A stretch of DNA of 64,000 nucleotides from Syntrophales bacterium (lineage in GTDB: Bacteria; Desulfobacterota; Syntrophia; Syntrophales; PHBD01). The first letter of the stretch is position 1, and every line of letters starts with the position of its first letter. Below, piece by piece: positions 8,439-15,287 of this stretch. The stretch lies in the NCBI GenBank assembly GCA_035363115.1, contig DAOSEM010000003.1, positions 124,001 to 188,000 of the forward strand, read 5' to 3'. The notes below the pieces were generated by a model. That model had not been told where the DNA came from. It did no database searches and saw only the letters and a list, made by a program, of their open reading frames with translations. A program made the position numbers and the translations under genes.

Positions 8439-9380
8439 ATGGATGTGAGGATCATCAACCCCTTCCTGAACGCAACCCGCGAGGTTCTCTCGACCATGGC
8501 GTCCACGAACGCCGTCGTGGGGAAGCCGTTTCTGAAGAAGGACGATACGGCATACGGGGACGTCTCCGGAATCATCGGCATCACCGGCGATGCCCTCGGC
8601 TCCATGGCAATCAGCTTCACCGAGTCCTGCATCTGCCGCATTGCCGGCCAGATGCTCGGCGAAACGATCTCCGAGGTGAGCGACGACGTGCTCGACGCCG
8701 TGGGGGAGCTCACGAACATGATATCCGGCGCTGCCCGCCGCGGCATTGAAAAGGACGGGCTGTCGGTGTATGCCGCCATTCCCTCGGTCATTCACGGGAA
8801 AAATCACCAGCTCAACCATATCCTCAAGACCCCCAGCATCGTGATCCCCTTTTCCACGGAACAGGGGAACTTTGTCCTGGACGTCTGCATCCGCCGCTCC
8901 GAAGAGTCGGAGAAGAAGGAGGAAGGCTACCAGGTGATGAACGTCCGCACGCAGGTCCAAAAACAGGCCGCGGCCCCTGTCGGAGCCGAAGGGCCGGGGA
9001 CATCCCCGGTCGTTCCCCCGCCGGCGCCTTCGCAGCCGCCCCGGCCGGCCCCTGCGGCGGAGGGTGCCCCGGACGCCCCGCCGGCGAAAAGTGTTGCCTC
9101 GATGACCGAAGCGGAGCGGATCGATCACATGAAGAAAGCGCTCTCCGAAATGGTCAAGGCCCGGAACCACATCTTCCAGGAGCTTCGGGACAAACCGTTC
9201 ATGGCGGTGGAACAGCGGAAGGCCTACAAGAAAAAGCTGCCCTTCCTGGACGAGAAGATCAAGCGCCTCAAGCTGGACATGCAGGCCCTGGAGATGCTGA
9301 CCAAGCTGTCCCAGGACGATTTGGACAATCCGACAATCACCCGTCATTACCAGCACTACGGCCCCAAGGACAAATCGTAG
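8439..9380 (+). CDS. CheX-family protein fused to a C-terminal helical domain
   Basis: A 313-residue two-part protein. Residues 1-155 are a CheX-like domain closely similar to the CheX at 25806, with the phosphatase-type pair Glu90 and Asn93 in GELTNMISG. A Pro/Ala-rich linker (about 165-215) leads to a charged helical domain (about 218-313: MTEAERIDHMKKALSEMVKA, then a Lys-rich coiled-coil-like stretch and a Tyr/His-rich tail). CheX proteins dephosphorylate CheY-P. The added domain has no family I recognise and may bind a partner or target. It follows the soluble hybrid kinase, which hints at action on that kinase's receiver. Confidence 0.85.
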   Translation: MDVRIINPFLNATREVLSTMASTNAVVGKPFLKKDDTAYGDVSGIIGITGDALGSMAISFTESCICRIAGQMLGETISEVSDDVLDAVGELTNMISGAARRGIEKDGLSVYAAIPSVIHGKNHQLNHILKTPSIVIPFSTEQGNFVLDVCIRRSEESEKKEEGYQVMNVRTQVQKQAAAPVGAEGPGTSPVVPPPAPSQPPRPAPAAEGAPDAPPAKSVASMTEAERIDHMKKALSEMVKARNHIFQELRDKPFMAVEQRKAYKKKLPFLDEKIKRLKLDMQALEMLTKLSQDDLDNPTITRHYQHYGPKDKS

Positions 9381-9499
9381 CAAGTTGCGCTCCTGCGGAC
9401 CGTGTTGTCCCGGGTGCGCGCACCGTCCGCTCTCCTCCCGGCGCAGATCGAAAACCCGGGAGGCTCCGGTTCGGCTCCGGTCTTTGTACAGGCCGAAGG

Positions 9500-9545
9500 G
9501 ATCGGGAGAGGCCCTGGGGCCTCCCCCGGATCAGCCCGTCTTTTT
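9500..9545. terminator. Imperfect hairpin with distal T-run between convergent genes
   Basis: GATC...GATC-bounded imperfect stem at 9500-9532 (core AGGCCC-TG-GGGCCT), followed after eight bases by TTTTT at 9541-9545, which overlaps the end of the opposite receptor gene. It could terminate the CheX-fusion transcript. The gap between stem and T-run makes this a moderate call. Confidence 0.45.
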
Positions 9546-11481
9546 AGAAATCCTTGAATTCCCCTTCTTCTTCCAGGGGGATGACCTGGCTTGGTTTTAC
9601 GGGCAGTGCCGCCATGCCTTTTCCCTTTGCCGATGCCTGTCCCGCCATGATCTTGCGCTCCGGCAGCTGCACCCTCGTTCGTTGTCCCGGGACGGCGCGC
9701 GTGGCGGCGGGATGATTCCCATTGCTGCTTCCGCCGATCACGAGCATGAGCTCCTGCACGACCTCTCTCATGGACATCGCCTGGGCGTTCATCTCTTCGG
9801 AGGCGGAGGCCGATTCCTCGGCGTTCCCCGCGGTCTGCTGGGTGACCTTGTCCATCTCCGTGACGGCCTTGTTGATCTGATCGATGCCCTGGGCCTGCTC
9901 GCTGGAGGCGGCGGCGATCTCCCCGACCAGCTCCCCGACCTTGGCGGAGTTTACGGCAACCTCGCTGAAGGCCTCGCTTGTTTTCCCCACCAGATCGGAC
10001 CCTTCCCGGATCTTCTTGACGGTGCCCTCGATCAGGCCCGAAGTGTTCTTCGCGGCCTCGGCGGCCCGCATGGCCAGGTTCCGGACCTCTTCCGCCACGA
10101 CGGCAAATCCCGCCCCGGCCTCCCCGGCCCGCGCCGCCTCCACGGCCGCGTTCAGGGCCAGGAGGTTGGTCTGGAAGGCGATCTCGTCGATGGTCCGGAT
10201 GATCTTGGAGGTCTCCTCGCTTGCGGCGGTGATCTCCCGCATGGAGCCGGTCAGGTGTTCCATGGAGTCGTTGGCCCTGCTCACGACGGTGTTGGCCTGC
10301 TTCATGAGGGCGTCCGCCTGGGAAGCGTTGCCGGCGTTCTGCTTCGTCATGGAGGACATCTCTTCCAGGGAGGAGGAGGTCTCTTCGAGGGATGCCGCCT
10401 GCTCGGAGGCTCCTTCCGCCAGGGACTGGCTGGACGAGGCGACCTCGCCGGAAGCCGCGGAGATCTCTTCGGAGCTGGCCATCAGTTTTCTTACGGCCTT
10501 CTGGACGGGAACGGCGATCGATCCGGCGGCGAAATAGGCCAGGATGGCCGCGAGCACCACAAAAATGATGACGCCGATGAAAATGATGTTTCTCGTCGTA
10601 TAGGCTGACTGCAGCATCTCTTCGACGGGAACGGCCGACACGACGCTCCAGCCGTTGATCTTGACCGGGGCGAATCCCGCATACTTACGGATACCCTGAT
10701 ATGTGTACTCCTGAACGCCCGTCTCTCCCGAAGCGGTCCTCTTCATCACCTCTTCCATGCCCGGCTGCTTGGCCAGGTTCAACTGGAGGATCTGTTTCTT
10801 GTCGGGATAAATAATGACCAGGCCTTCCCTGTTGATCATGTAGGAATAGCCTGTTTTCCCCAGCTTGATCTCGTTGATCTTGGCCATCAGAAAGGTTGTC
10901 TTCATGATTCCGGCCATGATCCCGAGCACCTTGCCGCTTTCATCCTTTACAGGATAGGCGACCGTGCAGACCGGCTCCTTGCTGTTTTTCGAGATCACAA
11001 CGGAATTCAAGCTTGCTTTGCCCTGGATCGCTTCCTTGAAGTAGTCCCTGTCGTTGATCTTGATGCCCCGGATGGCGCCGTTCAGACTGTCCGCAAACGT
11101 CGTACCGTCCGCCCCGACGGCGATCAAAACCTCATAGCGTTCCTGCACGATGGGATGCAGCTTGGTCATCTCCTTCAGCAGGGCGTCGGCCTTCGGTCCT
11201 GCGCCCCCGGAATTGGCTTCCTTCATGGCCTGGATCACCGAATCACGATGCGCGAGCATGGCGATGGAGGCCATCTCCGATGTCAGGACCGCGTCCACCA
11301 TGTCCGCAGTGCTCTTTGAGACCGCCGTGATCTGCTGTCCGGTTTCCTGCCGGATGGTCGAGATGGTGTTGAAGACGGCAATGGACCCGAGGATGACGAC
11401 CGGAACGAGCGCCATCAGGCAGCCGCCGATCATGAGTTTCGACCGCAATCCACCTTTCCTGAATGAAAATTTTTTCAACAT
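9544..11481 (-). CDS. Methyl-accepting chemotaxis protein, dCache type, with C-terminal pentapeptide
   Basis: A 645-residue receptor: TM1 at about 17-38, a periplasmic double-Cache sensor (about 40-295; DRDYFKEAIQGK and GKTGYSYMINREG are typical), TM2 at about 298-320, and a cytoplasmic signalling domain with hairpin tip EIAFQTNLLALNAAVEAARA. The last residues, EFKDF, fit the xZxxZ aromatic pentapeptide that tethers CheR/CheB in other bacteria, and they follow a Pro/Ala/Lys-rich flexible tail. It lies 27 bases downstream of another receptor gene and is probably co-transcribed with it. A 341-bp segment of its signalling domain is identical in DNA to the receptor at 19843. Confidence 0.93.
   Translation of the reverse strand: MLKKFSFRKGGLRSKLMIGGCLMALVPVVILGSIAVFNTISTIRQETGQQITAVSKSTADMVDAVLTSEMASIAMLAHRDSVIQAMKEANSGGAGPKADALLKEMTKLHPIVQERYEVLIAVGADGTTFADSLNGAIRGIKINDRDYFKEAIQGKASLNSVVISKNSKEPVCTVAYPVKDESGKVLGIMAGIMKTTFLMAKINEIKLGKTGYSYMINREGLVIIYPDKKQILQLNLAKQPGMEEVMKRTASGETGVQEYTYQGIRKYAGFAPVKINGWSVVSAVPVEEMLQSAYTTRNIIFIGVIIFVVLAAILAYFAAGSIAVPVQKAVRKLMASSEEISAASGEVASSSQSLAEGASEQAASLEETSSSLEEMSSMTKQNAGNASQADALMKQANTVVSRANDSMEHLTGSMREITAASEETSKIIRTIDEIAFQTNLLALNAAVEAARAGEAGAGFAVVAEEVRNLAMRAAEAAKNTSGLIEGTVKKIREGSDLVGKTSEAFSEVAVNSAKVGELVGEIAAASSEQAQGIDQINKAVTEMDKVTQQTAGNAEESASASEEMNAQAMSMREVVQELMLVIGGSSNGNHPAATRAVPGQRTRVQLPERKIMAGQASAKGKGMAALPVKPSQVIPLEEEGEFKDF
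9881..10221. repeat. 341-bp tract identical to 20159-20499
   Basis: Compared base by base, this tract in the receptor gene at 9544 has no difference from 20159-20499 (offset 10278), while the sequence on both sides diverges. It encodes the methylation-helix and tip portion of the signalling domain. Perfect identity including third codon positions points to recent gene conversion or a recent partial duplication. Confidence 0.85.
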
Positions 11482-11508
11482 CTTCCTCTCCTTTCTGCTT
11501 GAAGTTGA

Positions 11509-13023
11509 TCAGGTTAAACGGTTCGAAACGGATTCGCGCAGCGGAAAGAGCGCGTTTCCGACAACCGGGACCGGCGTGTCGTGCGGACGGCCCCGTTCCG
11601 CAAGGGCATTTTTCCCGGATACCAGGGCCGACAGGGCGGCCATGAGTTCCTTGATCGTCTCCGCCTGGGCGTTCAGTTCCCCGCTGACGGCCGCGGACTC
11701 TCCGGCATGCGTTGCCGCCCGCTGCGTGACTTTCTCGATCTCGGAGACGGCCTTGTTGATCTGCTGGATGCCCGAGGCCTGCTCTTCCGAGGCGGCGGCA
11801 ATTTCGTCGATGACCGTTCCGATCTTGAATGCCACCTGCATGTTTTCTTCGAAGGCCTCGCGCGTCTGGTTCATGATCTCGCCGCTTCTCTTGACGACGC
11901 CGATGGTGTTGTCGATCAGGCCGGTCGTGTTGCGGGCCGCTTCCGCCGCACGCGTGGCCAGGTTGCGGACCTCGCCGGCCACGACGGCAAAGCCCGCCCC
12001 CGCTTCTCCCACCCGGGCCGCCTCAACGGCTGCATTGAGGGCCAGGAGATTCGTCTGGAATGCGATTTCGTCGATGGTTTTGATGATTTTCCCGGTCTCC
12101 TCGCTGGACCGGGTGACTTCCCCGATGGCCTCCGCCATGCCCTCCATGTGCCGGCTGACCCGCTCCACGATGACCCGGGCCTCCGACATGTGTGCTTTCG
12201 CCAGGCCGGCGTTGTCGGCATTCTTCCGCGTCATGGAGGACATTTCCTCGACGGAGGCGGACGTCTCTTCGACGGAGGCGGCCTGCTCCCCGGCTCCCTC
12301 GGCCATGGACCGGCTTGCCGAAGCCACCTGGCCGGACGCGGAGGCGACCCGGTCGGCGCCTTCCGACAGCCCCCGGGCGATGCGCTGGATCGGTCCGGTG
12401 ATGGAGCGAACCACGAGGAATCCCAGGACGAAGACGATCAGCAGGCTGACAGCGCCGAAGATCGCCACCTTCACGACAATGTCGTAGACCACCTGGTTGT
12501 AGCGTGTATCCGGGACGCCGACGTAGAACATGCCCACGACGTCGCCGCTGCCGTTCCGGATCGGTTCGTAGGCCGTCTGGTACCAGGTGCCGACGACGTT
12601 GGCCTTGCCCGTGTAGGGCTGGCCTTTCCGGAGGACCGTCTCGACGACGTTGGCTGCCGCTTTCGTTCCCACGGCCCGCGCTCCGGATGCATTTTTGACG
12701 GTTGTGGCGATCCGCGTGTCTCCCTGGAAGACGGTCACGGCGTCGTTCGTCATCTCTGCGATCCGGTCGATGGCGGTGAAGTTGTCGTTCATCTGCAGGT
12801 CTCCCTTGAAGAGCCTGCCCTCCCGGACGGACCAGTCTCCCGGATGCCGGTCGTTGAACATGGCGTATCCCAAGGCCATGTCCGATTTCAGTTTCTCCTG
12901 GGCGGTCAGGATGATTTTTTCGCGAACCGTCATGACGGTAAACAGGATTGCACCGGTGAAGAAAACGGCGAATAGAACGAGTAGAATCAATGTCTTGGTC
13001 TGCAAGCGCAGGGTTGAGAACAT
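11509..13023 (-). CDS. Methyl-accepting chemotaxis protein, single-Cache type
   Basis: A 504-residue receptor. TM1 covers about 10-32, a short periplasmic sensor of the sCache_3 type spans about 35-185 (WYQTAYEPIRNGSGDVVGMFYVG is the family hallmark), TM2 about 187-207 (VAIFGAVSLLIVFVLGFLVV), then a HAMP-like segment and the signalling domain with tip EIAFQTNLLALNAAVEAAR. The sequence GGAC...AAGGAGACAACC ahead of the ATG gives a good ribosome-binding site. It has no C-terminal aromatic pentapeptide (it ends in RLT). It probably leads a two-gene operon with the dCache receptor. Ligand unknown. Confidence 0.92.
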   Translation of the reverse strand: MFSTLRLQTKTLILLVLFAVFFTGAILFTVMTVREKIILTAQEKLKSDMALGYAMFNDRHPGDWSVREGRLFKGDLQMNDNFTAIDRIAEMTNDAVTVFQGDTRIATTVKNASGARAVGTKAAANVVETVLRKGQPYTGKANVVGTWYQTAYEPIRNGSGDVVGMFYVGVPDTRYNQVVYDIVVKVAIFGAVSLLIVFVLGFLVVRSITGPIQRIARGLSEGADRVASASGQVASASRSMAEGAGEQAASVEETSASVEEMSSMTRKNADNAGLAKAHMSEARVIVERVSRHMEGMAEAIGEVTRSSEETGKIIKTIDEIAFQTNLLALNAAVEAARVGEAGAGFAVVAGEVRNLATRAAEAARNTTGLIDNTIGVVKRSGEIMNQTREAFEENMQVAFKIGTVIDEIAAASEEQASGIQQINKAVSEIEKVTQRAATHAGESAAVSGELNAQAETIKELMAALSALVSGKNALAERGRPHDTPVPVVGNALFPLRESVSNRLT

Positions 13024-13648
13024 GGTTGTCTCCTTATCGATCGGACGGAAATACCCGAGCGATCATCGGGTTCGCGCCTTCCGTAGGGTCTGCGGACCGC
13101 CGCCTTCAACAGGTCCGGCGGGTCAGCCGTTCACGTCAGGTCTGCTGTTCCGTTGTCTGGTCTACTGCGCGAGTTTCGGGTGGGGAAAGGGTGCGGGATG
13201 GATGTACTGCCGAGATCACCAGGTTGTGATGTACCTGAGCATGTATCAGGATATTGATGAAATAGTGGGCCTGCACGCCTGCCAGCATTCCGATGCCCTC
13301 CGCTCTCGTGCGATTTCAATAAGGGGCCGGGATTCATCCGGTCCCTTCCTCGATGATGATCGTAACTGCTTTTCGGGACAGCCTGCGGTTACCCGCCGTC
13401 TTGGGAGCCGCCCTGGATGGAAAGACTTGTCAATCCTCCATGATATTTATTCTTTGTTGCCTTGGACGGCCGGGCCGCTGCCGGACAGGGATCACCCTTC
13501 CCGCCGTCGCAACGGCCGGTGGAGGAAAATCCTGTCCGGAAGAAATCCCACGGCCTTCAGAAGCCGTCGGCCCGAAGGGCGGGCAGGCGAAACGCAGGAA
13601 GCAGTGAAACCCTATCCGACTGCTTCGCCTGCCCGCTCCGGCCCCGGA
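13024..13648. other. Intergenic region between receptor and cheW
   Basis: About 625 bases that must hold the 3' untranslated end of cheW and the promoter of the receptor at 13023, both on the minus strand. I looked for sigma-54 (GG-N10-GC) and sigma-28 patterns and found none that satisfied the spacing. A small inverted repeat CCTGA/TCAGG lies around 13234-13250 and a compound hairpin at 13579-13636. No supported gene. Confidence 0.5.
13579..13636 (-). terminator. Compound hairpin downstream of cheW
   Basis: A perfect 13-bp outer stem (13579-13591 with 13624-13636, GCGGGCAGGCGAA) encloses an 8-bp inner stem (13598-13605 with 13619-13626, GAAGCAGT); the two share three bases, so they partly compete. 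It sits 12 bases after the cheW stop codon. No T-run follows on the minus strand, so it may stabilise the 3' end or pause transcription rather than act as a classical terminator. Confidence 0.45.
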
Positions 13649-14164
13649 TCAGGCCGCCCGCTCCAGAACGGCGATCTCGTCGATGTTCAGAATCTCGTCA
13701 ATGTCCAGCAGGATCTTGATCCCGCCGCCTGCCTTGGCCATTCCGAGAATATAGTCCGTGTCGAAGCGGCTGCCGAAGTTGGGGGTGTCTTCGATGTCGC
13801 CCGCCTTGATGTTCAGGACTTCCGAAACGGAGTCCACGACGATGCCCATATGGATTTTCTTTCCCGCACCGCTGATCTCCACGACAATGATGCAGGTCCG
13901 CTCAGTGTAATCCATGGGGTCCATTCCGAACTTCAACCGCAGATCCGCAACGGGAATGACCTTGCCCCGGAGGTTGATGACCCCCTTGACGTACTCTGGT
14001 GTCTTGGGGACCGTCGTGATCGGCATCATGCCGATGATCTCCTTGACCTTGAGGATACCGATCCCGTACTCCTCGTCGTGCAGCGTGAAGGTCAGATATT
14101 TCCCCTCGCGCTCGACTGTGGATTTTCCCATGAGTTCCATTGCTTCATGTTCATTCTGGCTCAT
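13649..14164 (-). CDS. cheW: Chemotaxis coupling protein CheW
   Basis: A 171-residue CheW, the adaptor that links receptors to CheA. The SH3-like core is clear: YLTFTLHDEEYGIGILKVKEI, the receptor-contact region VKGVINLRGKVIPVADLR, and the closing segment DIEDTPNFG...ILGMAK. The start at MSQNEH (14164) is preferred over an in-frame ATG 111 bases upstream, which lies inside the receptor gene, because AGGAGGT precedes it. It is the last gene of the mcp-cheRYBA-mcp-cheW operon, eight bases after the preceding receptor gene. Confidence 0.95.
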   Translation of the reverse strand: MSQNEHEAMELMGKSTVEREGKYLTFTLHDEEYGIGILKVKEIIGMMPITTVPKTPEYVKGVINLRGKVIPVADLRLKFGMDPMDYTERTCIIVVEISGAGKKIHMGIVVDSVSEVLNIKAGDIEDTPNFGSRFDTDYILGMAKAGGGIKILLDIDEILNIDEIAVLERAA

Positions 14165-14171
14165 AATTGTT

Positions 14172-15278
14172 TTACCTCCTGAGTGTGTTTGCTGTCTGAA
14201 TGTGCTCAAGCTGCTCCGGAGCGTTTGCAGGAAAACGCTCGCCTTGATCCGCCGGCCTCCCGGCCCGGTTGTCAATGGTGTCCAGGCTGGTGCCGAAGAG
14301 TGACGTAACCTCTCCGAGGTGCATGCTCATCTGCTGGGCCTGGGCGGCCAGCTCCTCCGCCGCGCTTGCCGATTCCTCCGCGCCGGAAGCGGCCTGCTGG
14401 GTCACCTTGTCGAGTTCCGCGATGGCCTGGTTGATCTGCACGATTCCCTGGGCCTGCTCCCCCGAGGCAGCATTGATTTCCTTGATGAGGGCGTTGGTCT
14501 TCTTGCCCTCGTCTCCCATGGAATAGAACTGCTCCAGGGTCTTGCTCACGAGAGAGGCCCCCTCCTGGATATGGCCGGACATGGCGCCGATGATCCGTTC
14601 CGTGTCCCTGGCCGCTTCCGCCGAACGGGTCGCCAGATTCCGGACCTCTTCGGCGACGACGGCGAAACCGGCGCCGGCCTCCCCGGCCCGGGCCGCCTCG
14701 ACGGCCGCATTCAGGGCCAGCAGGTTGATCTGAAAGGCGATCTCGTCGCTTGTCTTGATCACCTTGGCGGCCTGATCCCCCGCATCGCCGATCCGCTTCA
14801 TGCAGGAGTCGGTTTCGCGGAGGGACTTGTGGCAGCTTTTCATGAGCCCGAAGGTCACATCCCCCGATCTGGTCATGCTGGTAGAGTGGTCCGACGTTTT
14901 ATGGGTCATGGACGACAACTCCTCCAGGGATGCGGACGTCTCCTCGATGGCCGATGCCGCCGTGGAGGTCCCCTCCGCCAGGGCCTGACTGCTGGCGGCC
15001 ACCTGTACGGAAGCGCTGGAGATCTGGTGTGTGCTTTCGTAAAGGCCCGCCAGGATGCCTGAGAACCGGTTGCTGACGGATCGGATCGTGAACCAGCCGC
15101 CCAGCAGGCAGAGCATGACGCCGGCGAGGGTTCCCCCGATCAGAAGGGCGGCCTGAGCTCCCGGACTGAGGTAGTTTTTCAGAAGATTCGCAGATCCGGC
15201 ATATCCGATTGTCCCCCCGCCGAGAATCAGTGCGGATGAAAAGAGATTGTTCAGCAACATGCTCTGCCGCAGATTCAT
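14172..15278 (-). CDS. Chemoreceptor lacking a sizeable sensor domain
   Basis: A 368-residue methyl-accepting protein with two membrane segments (about 12-30 and 42-65) and almost no periplasmic loop, then a signalling domain with tip EIAFQINLLALNAAVEAARA and a normal EEVRNLA segment. Ile replaces the usual Thr in the FQTN tip motif. With no periplasmic domain it may sense membrane or energy state, or act in mixed receptor arrays; this is inference. It sits between cheA and cheW in the main che operon. It ends in a basic NTLRR tail without an aromatic pentapeptide. Confidence 0.9.
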   Translation of the reverse strand: MNLRQSMLLNNLFSSALILGGGTIGYAGSANLLKNYLSPGAQAALLIGGTLAGVMLCLLGGWFTIRSVSNRFSGILAGLYESTHQISSASVQVAASSQALAEGTSTAASAIEETSASLEELSSMTHKTSDHSTSMTRSGDVTFGLMKSCHKSLRETDSCMKRIGDAGDQAAKVIKTSDEIAFQINLLALNAAVEAARAGEAGAGFAVVAEEVRNLATRSAEAARDTERIIGAMSGHIQEGASLVSKTLEQFYSMGDEGKKTNALIKEINAASGEQAQGIVQINQAIAELDKVTQQAASGAEESASAAEELAAQAQQMSMHLGEVTSLFGTSLDTIDNRAGRPADQGERFPANAPEQLEHIQTANTLRR

Positions 15279-15287
15279 GGTTCCCTC

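Noticed and set aside
5537..8791. Long minus-strand open frame of 1084 codons opposite the soluble hybrid kinase
   Set aside because: The plus-strand frame has clear PAS, HisKA, HATPase and receiver motifs; the antisense frame is Gly/His/Asp-rich with no domains and reflects high GC at third positions.
13264..13285. Minus-strand TGGCAGGCGTGCA resembling a sigma-54 site upstream of the receptor at 13023
   Set aside because: GG and GC are seven bases apart, not ten, which sigma-54 does not tolerate.
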